DNA of 64,000 bases from AP-15 sp963796155 (GTDB lineage Bacteria; Pseudomonadota; Alphaproteobacteria; ATCC43930; CGMCC-115725). Both the position numbers and the translations under genes were made by a program. The notes under the pieces were generated by a model. That model had not been told where the DNA came from, ran no database searches, and was given only the letters and a program-made list of their open reading frames with translations. Location: contig CAWCKT010000046.1 of the NCBI GenBank assembly GCA_963796155.1, positions 27,228 to 91,227 of the forward strand. The letters run 5' to 3'. Shown piece by piece: positions 1 to 7,809 of the stretch. Each line of letters begins with the position of its first letter. Positions within the stretch are counted from its first letter, which is position 1.

Positions 1-180
1 CCGGCATCGTGCGCCTGCTCGAACTCCTGCAACACGAGATCACGATCTGTCTCGCCTTGCTCGGGGTCACCAATTTTGCGGCGCTCGACAAATCGTACAT
101 CTGCCCCGGCGCGGCCGGTCACCACACCCCACGTGCACAGCGCCTTCCCGCTCCTCGACCTGCCGCGCGAGACCTATTAA
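1..180 (+). pseudogene. 3' remnant of FMN-dependent alpha-hydroxy-acid oxidase (LldD-like), frameshifted, cut by window edge
   Basis: Only the C-terminal end lies in the window. The third frame reads GIVRLLELLQHE then LALLGVTNF, which resembles the last helices of the L-lactate dehydrogenase/glycolate oxidase FMN family (typical form GVxRxLELLxxEL). From about base 105 the match moves to the first frame, which gives HSAFPLLDLPRETY and a stop at 178-180, a typical family tail. One extra base between about 95 and 115 explains the jump. Members oxidise 2-hydroxy acids such as lactate or glycolate with FMN. Only about 60 residues are visible, so the substrate cannot be assigned. The change may be a consensus error or real decay. 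Confidence 0.5.
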
Positions 181-280
181 GGGGACCGATCGCTCGCGGC
201 ATATCCCACCGCTCGGGATCCCCGCATGACCCCGCTTCCGCATCCGAGCTCACTCATATGAAGTTGTGTAGCGCGGGAGC

Positions 281-1377
281 ATGATCGGTTTCGAGGTGCG
301 GGCGCGCGACGGTGCGGCGCGCCGCGGGCGGCTGGAGACCGCGCACGGCGCGGTCGACACGCCGGTCTTCATGCCGCTCGGAACACCGGCACGGTCAAGG
401 CGATGACCTCGGAGGGGGTCGCCGACACCGGAGCGCGGATCGTTCTCGGCAACACCTACCATCTCATGTTGCGCCCCGGCGCAGAGCGCATCGCGGCACT
501 CGGCGGGCTGCATCGCTTCATGAACTGGCCCTATGCGATCCTCACCGATTCGGGCGGTTTCCAGGTCATGTCGCTGGCCGCCCGACGCACGATTACCGAA
601 GCCGGCGTCACCTTCCGCTCGCATCTCGACGGCAGTCTCCATGAGCTCACTCCGGAGCGCGCGATCGCGATCCAGCATCTGCTCGGCGCGGATGTGACGA
701 TGGCGCTGGACCAATGCACGCTCCACCCATCCTCGCGCGAAGCCGTGGAGAGCGCGACGGAATTGACGTTGCGCTGGGCCGAGCGTTCGCGGCGCGCCTT
801 TGTCGAACGGCCGGGCCACGGCGTCTTCGGCATCGTGCAAGGGGGGATCGACCCAGATCTACGGCTGCGCGCCACAGCGCGGCTGATCGAGATCGGCTTC
901 GACGGCTATGCGGTCGGCGGGCTCGCCGTCGGCGAGGGGCAGGAGACGATGTTCTCCGTGCTCGACGCGACGGTGCCGGCTTTGCCGGAGGACCGGCCGC
1001 GCTACCTGATGGGTGTGGGCAAGCCCGCCGACCTGGTTGGCGCGGTGTTGCGCGGCGTCGACATGTTCGACTGTGTGCTGCCGACGCGCTCGGGCAGGAC
1101 CGCGCAGGCCTTCACCAAGCGCGGCACCGTGAACCTGCGCAATGCGCGCCATGCCGACGACCCGATGCCGCTCGACCCCGAATGCCCGTGCCCGGCTTGC
1201 ACGGGTTACAGCCGCGCCTATCTCCACCATCTCAGCCGCAGCGGCGAGATCCTCGGCAGCATGCTGCTGACGGCGCACAACCTGCGCTATTATGCCGATT
1301 TGATGGCAGCGATGCGGGCGGCGATCGAAGCGGGGTCGCTCGCCGATTTCGCCGCCGCTTTCGAGAGTTCGCCATGA
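281..1377 (+). CDS. tgt: tRNA-guanine (queuine) transglycosylase, one-base frameshift near 381-386
   Basis: The product exchanges guanine-34 of GUN anticodon tRNAs for preQ1, a step in queuosine synthesis. The start at 281 gives MIGFEVRARDGAARRG and PVFMPLG, then the frame breaks just after CTCGGAAC. Adding one base restores GTVKAM and the rest of the protein, about 365 residues, the usual family length. Visible hallmarks are the substrate pocket segment DSGGFQVMSL, GIVQGG, GGLAVGEGQ, the FDCVLPTRSGR segment with the catalytic Asp, and the zinc site CPCPAC followed by YLHHL. As written, the first frame stops at 404-406. An internal ATG at 403 could only make a protein lacking about 40 N-terminal residues. 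The stop overlaps the queF start, so the two are probably co-translated. Confidence 0.9.
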
Positions 1378-1820
1378 GCCTGACCCAGCTCGGGCACCCA
1401 TCGAGATTACCCCAGTCGCCGGACGCGGCGGTGCTCGAAACCGTGCCCAACCCGCATCCCGGGTTGCTCTATGTCGTCCGTTTTACGTGCCCCGAATTCA
1501 CCTCGCTCTGTCCGGTGACCGGCCAGCCCGACTTCGCCCATCTCGTGATCGACTACGTTCCCGAAGCGACGATCCTCGAGAGCAAGTCGCTGAAGCTCTA
1601 TCTCGGTGCCTTCCGCGATCACGGAGCATTCCACGAAGCCTGCACCCTGGCGATCGCCCGCCGAATCATCGACGCAGTCGCACCGAAATGGCTGCGGATC
1701 GGCGGCTACTGGTACCCGCGCGGCGGCATTCCGATCGACATATTCTATCAGACGGCGGCGCCGCCGGCGGGGTTGTGGCTCCCCGATCCGGGTGTCGCGC
1801 CTTATCGCGGGCGAGGGTGA
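1374..1820 (+). CDS. queF: NADPH-dependent 7-cyano-7-deazaguanine reductase QueF
   Basis: This 148-residue cytoplasmic enzyme reduces the nitrile of preQ0 to the amine of preQ1, the base that Tgt inserts into tRNA. The length fits the single-domain (type I) class. The active-site cysteine lies in SLCPVTGQPDF and the cofactor-binding signature is ESKSLKLYL. The ATG overlaps the tgt stop as ATGA, which fixes the start and implies translational coupling. The C-terminal IGGYWYPRGGIPIDIFYQ is typical of the family. Downstream is a repeat-rich gap and then queG, so three queuosine steps lie together. Confidence 0.95.
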   Translation: MSLTQLGHPSRLPQSPDAAVLETVPNPHPGLLYVVRFTCPEFTSLCPVTGQPDFAHLVIDYVPEATILESKSLKLYLGAFRDHGAFHEACTLAIARRIIDAVAPKWLRIGGYWYPRGGIPIDIFYQTAAPPAGLWLPDPGVAPYRGRG

Positions 1821-1866
1821 GCCTAAGAGCCCGACCCAAATGGATCTGGACATATCCGCGGGTTGT

Positions 1867-2325
1867 TCGTCATTCCCGCGAAAGCGCAGGGCTGTCCGGG
1901 GGAATGGAAAGCGGTTGTTGTACCTTAATCGGAACCAACTGTAGGTCGTCATGCGCGGGCTTGACCCGCGCATCCACGCCCTTGCCAGCGTCGCCAGCGC
2001 TTGTCCGGAGGATGTGGATGGCCGGATCAAGTCCGGCCATGACGACTTTGAGCTGCACGATGGTCATTGCATACTCGAATCCACACGCATCAGGAATTTC
2101 CCCGGACAGCCCTGCGCGAAAGCGGGAATCCAGGAGGCCAAGGGCCGCAGCGGTCGCCGTGGACCCCCGTTTTCGAGGGTGTAATCCAATTGCGGAATTG
2201 GCGCTCTCATCGCATATTCGTCGTTCCCGCGAAAGCGGGAACCAAGGGATTTCAGTCGCTTGCTCCCCTGTTCAAGCCAGGGGCAGGCTCTGGGTCCCCG
2301 CTTTCGCGGGGACGACGAACTGGCC
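1867..2325. repeat. Nest of short palindromic intergenic repeats between queF and queG
   Basis: The 592-bp gap between queF and queG holds no convincing gene. At 1948-2046 two inverted arms, GTCATGCGCGGGCTTGAC and a matching GGCCGGATCAAGTCCGGC arm ending CATGACGAC, enclose about 40 bp, as in a paired REP element. Around it are several copies of a second motif, TTCCCGCGAAAGCGGGAA or its complement, near 1867-1906, 2095-2133, 2220-2250 and 2288-2325. The first type recurs at 22506-22616. Such elements are common between genes in alphaproteobacteria and may act as transcript stabilisers or terminators. Weak ORFs crossing this stretch are ignored. Confidence 0.75.
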
Positions 2326-2412
2326 TCCGCGAGATTTCCTGACAGCCTCTTTCGCGGGGCTGACGGTAGCCTTCTGCAAACCCTTTCGGCATTTTCGGCC
2401 GGACGCTGAGGG

Positions 2413-3552
2413 ATGGCCGACCCGATCCGCGAGGCGATCCGCGATCGCGCCTTATCCTCCGGCTTCGATGCGGTCGGTTTCGCCGAAGCGTGTCTCGACA
2501 CCGAGGCGCGCGCCGGACTCCGCGAGTTCCTCGCTCGCGGTTATCACGGCGATATGGGCTGGCTCGCCGGCACCGCGGCACGGCGCGGCGATCCGCGCGC
2601 GCTGTGGCCCGAGGCGCGGACGGTGATCGTGCTCGGCGTCAATTATGCGCCCGAGGACGATCCGTTGGCCCTGCTCGATGCACCGGACCGCGGCGTCGTC
2701 TCGGTCTATGCGCGCGGCCGCGACTACCACGACACCCTGAAGCGCCGCCTCAAGGCGCTGGCGCATTGGATCGAGGCGGGCTGGCCGGGGGCGCTCAAGC
2801 TCTTCGTCGACACCGCCCCGGTGATGGAGAAGCCGCTCGCGGAGCGCGCCGGGATCGGCTGGCAGGGCAAGCACACCAACCTCGTGTCCCGCGATTTCGG
2901 CTCTTGGCTCTTCCTCGGCGAGATCTATCTGAGCCTTGCACTCGAACCCGACGCCGCGGAGACCGACCATTGCGGTTCCTGCCGGCGCTGCCTCGACGCC
3001 TGCCCGACGGCGGCGTTCCCCGCCCCCTACCGGCTCGACGCCCGGCGCTGCATCTCGTATCTGACGATCGAGCACAAGGGGATGATCCCGGCCGAGCTGC
3101 GCCCATTGATCGGTAATCGGATTTACGGCTGCGACGACTGCCTTGCAGTCTGCCCGTGGAACAAATTCGCCCGCTCGACCCGGGAACCCGACTTCCTGCC
3201 GCGTCGGGAGCTGACCGCACCCCGACTGGCAGCACTCGCCGAGCTCGACGACGCGGCGTTTCGCACGCTGTTCGCGGGGACCGCGGTCAAGCGCACCGGA
3301 CGCGACCGTTTCGTGCGCAACGTGCTGATCGCAATCGGCAACGCCGATCCCGGCGATGCTCGGCTCCTCGCCGCCGCGCAGCGCTGCCTCGACGACCGCT
3401 CGCCGCTCGTCCGCGCCGCCGCGGCATGGGCCTTTTTGCGACTGGCGCCACCCGCGCGATGTGACGCCGAACGCACCTGCCGGCTCGCTCGCGAAGACGA
3501 CCCCCTCGTCAGGGAGGAATGGGAACGCATCAGACCGGGGATCGCCGCGTGA
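2413..3552 (+). CDS. queG: Epoxyqueuosine reductase QueG
   Basis: QueG performs the last step of queuosine synthesis, reducing epoxyqueuosine in tRNA with a cobalamin cofactor and two [4Fe-4S] clusters. The protein has 379 residues. The ferredoxin-like part shows the two cluster motifs CGSCRRCLDACPTAAF and CDDCLAVCPW, followed by a HEAT-like C-terminal tail. The N-terminal half contains the expected ARGRDYHD and GWQGKHTN segments. The ATG at 2413 follows GAGGG, a short ribosome site. It lies downstream of tgt-queF on the same strand but is separated by repeats, so it may have its own promoter. Confidence 0.95.
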   Translation: MADPIREAIRDRALSSGFDAVGFAEACLDTEARAGLREFLARGYHGDMGWLAGTAARRGDPRALWPEARTVIVLGVNYAPEDDPLALLDAPDRGVVSVYARGRDYHDTLKRRLKALAHWIEAGWPGALKLFVDTAPVMEKPLAERAGIGWQGKHTNLVSRDFGSWLFLGEIYLSLALEPDAAETDHCGSCRRCLDACPTAAFPAPYRLDARRCISYLTIEHKGMIPAELRPLIGNRIYGCDDCLAVCPWNKFARSTREPDFLPRRELTAPRLAALAELDDAAFRTLFAGTAVKRTGRDRFVRNVLIAIGNADPGDARLLAAAQRCLDDRSPLVRAAAAWAFLRLAPPARCDAERTCRLAREDDPLVREEWERIRPGIAA

Positions 3553-3794
3553 GTCCGATGATCGGGCGGGCGATCGGGGTCATCGTATTATGCCTGCTGG
3601 TCGGGCTCTTGCTGACCCATCTTGGGATCGCCGCGCGCGGCATCCTGACCGACACCTGGCATACGATCCTATCGGTCGGCCGGCTGATGGGCGATCTGGT
3701 CGAGTGGGCCGTACCCTACACCTTGCTGGGCGCCGTAGTGGTGGTGCCGCTGCTGCTGATCGGATTGGTCGCCAAGCACACCGGCCGGAAATAG
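3549..3794 (+). CDS. Small two-segment membrane protein, DUF6460-like
   Basis: An 81-residue product has two hydrophobic stretches, IGVIVLCLLVGLLL near the N-terminus and TLLGAVVVVPLLLIGLV near the C-terminus, separated by a short amphipathic part ending DLVEWAVPY. This pattern resembles small alphaproteobacterial membrane proteins grouped as DUF6460, though the match is from memory of the pattern. The chosen start is GTG at 3549, which overlaps the queG stop (GTGA); ATG at 3558 is an alternative, and an upstream in-frame start at 3519 would overlap queG further. Function is unknown, and coupling to queG suggests only co-expression. Confidence 0.6.
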   Translation: MSPMIGRAIGVIVLCLLVGLLLTHLGIAARGILTDTWHTILSVGRLMGDLVEWAVPYTLLGAVVVVPLLLIGLVAKHTGRK

Positions 3795-3821
3795 GCGCGA
3801 GCGGGCCGAATTAGCCCGGCT

Positions 3822-4154
3822 TCACCCAGGGCGCGGCGGCCCCCGGGTCGATCCTCGTCGTGGCCTTCCCGTCTCCGGAGCGCCGTTCTTGGCCGGTGTG
3901 ACCTTGGCGCCGTCGAGCTCGACGTTGATCTCGAGCAGCGAGGTGTCGCCCGACCTGCCGAGGTTGACGCGGATCATGTCGCTGCGGATCTCGACATACC
4001 GGCCGATGACGTCGAGCAACTCCTTCTGCAGCACCGGCAGAAAATCCGGCGCCTCGCGGCTCGCCCGCTCATGGGCGAGAACGATCTTCAGCCGCTCGCG
4101 CGCAATCACCGCGCTGGTCCGGCGCTCCGGAAAGAGCAGATTGAGGAGGCGCAT
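3822..4154 (-). CDS. minE: Cell division topological specificity factor MinE
   Basis: MinE drives the oscillation of MinD and so restricts the MinCD division inhibitor to the cell poles. The 110-residue protein begins with MRLLNLLFPE, the membrane-targeting helix, followed by the MinD-contact segment AVIARERLKIVLAHER and the dimerisation domain (QKELLDVIGRYVEI). The C-terminal 25 residues are rich in Gly, Pro and Arg and look disordered. Its ATG overlaps the minD stop (TGATG), so minC, minD and minE form one operon read on the minus strand. Confidence 0.95.
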   Translation of the reverse strand: MRLLNLLFPERRTSAVIARERLKIVLAHERASREAPDFLPVLQKELLDVIGRYVEIRSDMIRVNLGRSGDTSLLEINVELDGAKVTPAKNGAPETGRPRRGSTRGPPRPG

Positions 4155-4969
4155 CAGGCTCTACCGAACAGGGTGCGGAAGAGGTTCCGGCGCTCGGGCT
4201 GCAGGAAGCGCAGCTCGCGCTGCTCGCCAAGGAAACGGGCGACCGCATCGATATAGGCGCGGCCCGCCGGACTCTCCTCGTCGAACACGACCGGGGTCCC
4301 GGTGTTCGAGGCCTTCAGCACCAACTCCAATTCGGGGATGACGCCGAGCAGCGGGATCGACAGGATCTCCTTGACGTCCTCGACCGTCAGCATTTCGCCT
4401 TTGCGGACGCGCTCCGGCGAATAGCGGCTCAGCAGCAGGTGGACGGCGACCGGCTCCAGGTTGAATTCGGCGCGCCGCGATTTGGAAGCGAGGAGGCCGA
4501 TGATCCGGTCGCTGTCGCGGACCGAAGAGACCTCCGGGTTGGTGACGATGATCGCGCTGTCGGCGAAATACATTGCGGTCAGCGCACCGTGCTCGATCCC
4601 GGCCGGGCTGTCGCAGACGATGTAGTCGAAGCTGTCCTTCAACTCTTCGAGCACCCGCTCGACACCCTCGCGCTTCAACGCATCCTTGTCCCGCGTCTGC
4701 GAGGTCGGAAAGATGTAGAGAAGATCGTTGCGCTTGTCCTTGATCAGCGCCTGGTTGAGCTTAGCGTCGCCGTTGATCACATTGATGAAGTCGAAGACGA
4801 CGCGGCGTTCGCACCCCATGATCAGGTCGAGATTGCGCAGCCCCACATCAAAATCGATGACGACCGTCCGGTGGCCGCGCAATGCCAGCCCGGCGGCGAT
4901 GGCGGCCGCGGAGGTCGTCTTGCCGACACCCCCCTTGCCGGAAGTGAGCACAATCACCTTGCCTGCCAA
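4154..4969 (-). CDS. minD: Septum site-determining ATPase MinD
   Basis: MinD is a membrane-cycling ParA-type ATPase that recruits MinC and is stimulated by MinE. The 271-residue protein carries the deviant Walker A motif SGKGGVGKTT at residues 10-19, the switch DFDVGLRNLD and the DSPAGIE Walker B region. The end, RNLFRTLFGR, matches the C-terminal amphipathic membrane-binding helix. The start at 4969 (MAGKVIVLTSGKGG) is the normal family start. It sits between minC (49 bp upstream) and minE (overlapping). Confidence 0.97.
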   Translation of the reverse strand: MAGKVIVLTSGKGGVGKTTSAAAIAAGLALRGHRTVVIDFDVGLRNLDLIMGCERRVVFDFINVINGDAKLNQALIKDKRNDLLYIFPTSQTRDKDALKREGVERVLEELKDSFDYIVCDSPAGIEHGALTAMYFADSAIIVTNPEVSSVRDSDRIIGLLASKSRRAEFNLEPVAVHLLLSRYSPERVRKGEMLTVEDVKEILSIPLLGVIPELELVLKASNTGTPVVFDEESPAGRAYIDAVARFLGEQRELRFLQPERRNLFRTLFGRA

Positions 4970-5018
4970 AAAGACCTCCCCTTTCCGCCGTCAACCGGCG
5001 CTGTCGCCATGATGAGCG

Positions 5019-5717
5019 TCAATTTCGTGTGACGGTCAACCGGTCATCGACGAGCGCGATCTGGACCGGGAAGCCTTGCTGCTCCGGCGGGAGCTGCTCG
5101 CTGACGAGGTAGTGACCGGCAATACTTACTAGCTCCGCCTCGAGCCGGCTGCAGAAGATTCGCGCCTCGACGTCACCGCCGGCGCCGGCGAGGGCGCGGC
5201 CTCGGAGCGCGCCATAGACGTGGATATTGCCGTCGGCGATGATCTCCGCCCCCGGACTGACCGCCGCGGTGACGACGAGATCGGCGCCGCGGGCATAGAT
5301 CTGCGTGCCCGACCGGACCGGCTGGGTCACCAGCCGGGTCTTCACTGTGGCTGTGGGCAGCGGCGGTGCGCCCGGCGCGGGCTCGCGCGGCGTGCGGCGG
5401 CTCGGCTGCGGCGCGTTCGGAGCAAAGCTCGCGAGCCCGGCGCCGGCGGCGGCGTGGAGCTGCGCCGGCGTCGCATTCTGGACGCCGATCAGGGTCAGCG
5501 TGTGACGGCGCAGGATCTCCCTTGCCTCGGCGAACTCCGTTTCGCGCGTGAACTCGGCCGCTTCCTTCAGGTCGAGCACGACCGGTGCGTTCAGGAAGAA
5601 CCTCGGGCTGCGCCGGATCTGCTCGGCGAGCTCGGGCTCGAAGGCGGGATCGCGCAACATGCCTGCGCGCACCACCATCACGGTGAAGACCGCGCCCTGC
5701 ACGAGATTGCCCGCCAT
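5019..5717 (-). CDS. minC: Septum site-determining protein MinC
   Basis: MinC inhibits FtsZ polymerisation away from midcell. The N-terminal domain (GAVFTVMVVRAG, then FFLNAPVVLDL) is followed by a Pro/Arg-rich linker and a C-terminal beta-helix domain with RSGTQIYARGADL, GNIHVYGALRGRALAG and ARIFCSRLEAELVSI, where it dimerises and binds MinD. I use ATG 5717 (232 residues); GTG at 5738 would add seven residues. First gene of the minCDE operon, with a divergent transporter gene upstream. Confidence 0.93.
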   Translation of the reverse strand: MAGNLVQGAVFTVMVVRAGMLRDPAFEPELAEQIRRSPRFFLNAPVVLDLKEAAEFTRETEFAEAREILRRHTLTLIGVQNATPAQLHAAAGAGLASFAPNAPQPSRRTPREPAPGAPPLPTATVKTRLVTQPVRSGTQIYARGADLVVTAAVSPGAEIIADGNIHVYGALRGRALAGAGGDVEARIFCSRLEAELVSIAGHYLVSEQLPPEQQGFPVQIALVDDRLTVTRN

Positions 5718-5901
5718 CCCGGAACCGGCCCCGCCCACGAAGCTTCAGGGGTTCACGGGTTAACCCCAAATCGCGCGCCTCGCAACGGTTTTGCCGAGGC
5801 ACGCCGCGGTAGGTCTTTTGCGCGATCGTGTGTCGAAGCCGGCCGCGGTCTGCGAGACAAACACGCTCGCGCCAGCGCCGCGAACATGCGAGACAGGCGC
5901 C

Positions 5902-7239
5902 ATGACGGCGGTTCGATCGGCGCGGAACGAACCGGGGGGCGCGGTGGCACTCCTCGCCTCGCGGCGCTTCGGGCCGCTCTTTGCGACGCAGTTTCTGTCG
6001 GCGTTCAACGACAACGCGCTGCGCAACGCGCTGGTCCTGATGATCGCCTATCGCTCCGATATGGGTGCACTGTCAGCGCAGATCCTGATCCCGCTCGCCG
6101 CCGGGCTCTTCATACTGCCGTTCTTCCTGTGCTCGGCGACGGCCGGCGAGCTCGCCGACGCGATGGACAAGGCGTGGCTGATCCGTCTGATCAAGCTTAT
6201 CGAGATCCCGGTGATGCTGACCGCCGCCGGCGGCGTGCTCGCCGGCAGCGCGACCATGCTCCTGGCGCTGCTCTTCGCGATGGGGATACAGGCGGCTTTC
6301 TTTGGTCCTCTGAAATACGCGATCCTCCCGGATCTCCTCGCCCTCGACGAGCTGCTGCTCGGCAATGCCCTCGTCGAAGCCGGCACCTTTCTCGCGATCC
6401 TCCTCGGCACAATCGCCGGCGTGTTGATCGCCACCCGGCACGGCGCCGTCGCCGTCGCCGCGCTGATCGTCCTTGTGGCGCTCGGCGCGTGGGCTGCGAG
6501 CCTGGCGATTCCGCGCACTGGCGCCGCGGCCCCCCGCAGCGCCGCGCGCTGGGGTCTCCTCACGGCGACCGTGCGCGTCATCCGGCAGGCGGCCGGCGAT
6601 CTCGTGCCGTTCCGTTCGATGCTCGGCATCTCCTGGTTCTGGCTGGCCGGCGCGGTCTACTTGTCGCAATTTCCCAGCTACGTTCGCTTCACGCTGGGCG
6701 GCGAAGAAGCGGTCGTGACCTTGTTCCTGACCGTCTTTTCGGTCGGGATCGCAGTGGGCTCACTGCTGTGCAACCGCCTCCTGGGCGGCAAGGTCAGCGC
6801 GCGGATCGTGCCCTGGGGCGCGCTCGGCATCGGGCTGTTCTCCATAGACTTGTGGCTCGCCAGCCCGGCTCCGGCCACCGCGGGAGAGCTCGGCGGGCTC
6901 GGCTCGTTCGTCGCCGATCCGTCCCACTGGCGCATCCTGGTCGATCTCTTCGGGATTGCGGTTTCGGGCGGGGTCTTCGTCGTGCCGCTCTATGCGCTGT
7001 TGCAGGCGGCCAGCGAGCGAACGCGCCGCGCCCAGGCAATCGCGGCAAATAACGTGATCAATGCCGCCGCCATGGTCGGCGCTTCGGTGGCGACGATGGG
7101 ATTGATCGCCGCCGGCGTCAGCGTCCCCGCGCTCTTCTTGCTGACCGGCAGCCTCACGCTCGTCGTCGCCTTGCTGTTATGGCGCGGTCTGGCGAGCTTC
7201 GCTTCCGCCCCAGGGTTAAGCGAGACGCCGTATCAATGA
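5902..7239 (+). CDS. MFS transporter of the LplT (lysophospholipid flippase) type
   Basis: A 445-residue polytopic membrane protein. The first segment carries FLSAFNDNALRNALV, close to the LplT signature FxxxFNDN, and AAFFGPLKYAILPDLL, another LplT-like segment. These transporters flip lysophospholipids across the inner membrane and are often fused to an acyltransferase; no such fusion or neighbour is present here, so the substrate is inferred. ATG 5902 is chosen because the hydrophobic first helix starts soon after; an in-frame ATG at 5791 adds 37 atypical residues. It diverges from minC and ends one base before the convergent DUF218 gene. Confidence 0.75.
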   Translation: MTAVRSARNEPGGAVALLASRRFGPLFATQFLSAFNDNALRNALVLMIAYRSDMGALSAQILIPLAAGLFILPFFLCSATAGELADAMDKAWLIRLIKLIEIPVMLTAAGGVLAGSATMLLALLFAMGIQAAFFGPLKYAILPDLLALDELLLGNALVEAGTFLAILLGTIAGVLIATRHGAVAVAALIVLVALGAWAASLAIPRTGAAAPRSAARWGLLTATVRVIRQAAGDLVPFRSMLGISWFWLAGAVYLSQFPSYVRFTLGGEEAVVTLFLTVFSVGIAVGSLLCNRLLGGKVSARIVPWGALGIGLFSIDLWLASPAPATAGELGGLGSFVADPSHWRILVDLFGIAVSGGVFVVPLYALLQAASERTRRAQAIAANNVINAAAMVGASVATMGLIAAGVSVPALFLLTGSLTLVVALLLWRGLASFASAPGLSETPYQ

Positions 7240-7809
7240 TCAGCCTGGCCCAGAGCGGTGGAGGGCGCGCGCCAGGCTCACGGGCAGGGCCACGCATTCT
7301 CGGATCGCAGCGCGGACCTCCCACAGGATAGAGGGCGGCGGCACCCCGGCCCGACCCGCGACGCGCAGCCCGGCGAGGCGGAACAACAGCGCGGCCCGCG
7401 GCAGGTGGGTCCGGTCGCTGACCAGCAGCACCGAACCTTCGCCGCGCGAATTCAGCAGCCGCGCGGTGTCGCGCGCGTTCTCGACGGTGTCGTGTGATCC
7501 GGGCTCGACCAGCAACGCCGCCTCCGGAACGCCGCGAGCGATTGCCATCCGGCGCATGATTTCCGCTTCCGGCACGGGTCCGGAGCCGCCGCCGGAGAGC
7601 AGCAGCAGCGGCGCTGCACCGTCGCGGAACAAGTCGATGCCGCGATCCAGCCGCCGCATCAGCCCTGCCGGGGCGCGGCAGCCAAGCACGACGACGACAT
7701 CGGCTATCGGGAGACTTCTCCCCGGACCAAGACCTGGGGGAGATGGGTGAGGGGGCGCCGTTGGGCGCTCACCCCTGGTCGAGACGCAGGGCGACGAAGC
7801 GGAGATCAC
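7240..7809 (-). CDS. DUF218/YdcF-SanA family protein
   Basis: The 189-residue protein has the DUF218 core: ADVVVVLGCRAP, a Ser/Gly loop LLLLSGGGSGP, the conserved ExxSHDTVENA-like segment EPGSHDTVENARDTARLL, and VSDRTHLPRA. Family members include SanA, ElyC and YdcF, linked to envelope integrity and peptidoglycan precursor metabolism, but most are uncharacterised. The only in-frame start ahead of the core is GTG 7809, which overlaps the 3' end of degP by 41 bp, so the two are probably read together. The N-terminal 35 residues look unlike the family and lack a clear membrane segment. Confidence 0.75.
   Translation of the reverse strand: MISASSPCVSTRGERPTAPPHPSPPGLGPGRSLPIADVVVVLGCRAPAGLMRRLDRGIDLFRDGAAPLLLLSGGGSGPVPEAEIMRRMAIARGVPEAALLVEPGSHDTVENARDTARLLNSRGEGSVLLVSDRTHLPRAALLFRLAGLRVAGRAGVPPPSILWEVRAAIRECVALPVSLARALHRSGPG

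Noticed and set aside
2245..2410. Upstream extension of queG or an extra gene before it
   Set aside because: Frames there are built from palindromic repeat units and lack a family match.
5220..7052. 610-residue plus-strand ORF spanning minC and the transporter gene
   Set aside because: Crosses two well-supported genes in other frames and has Arg/Pro-rich chance composition.
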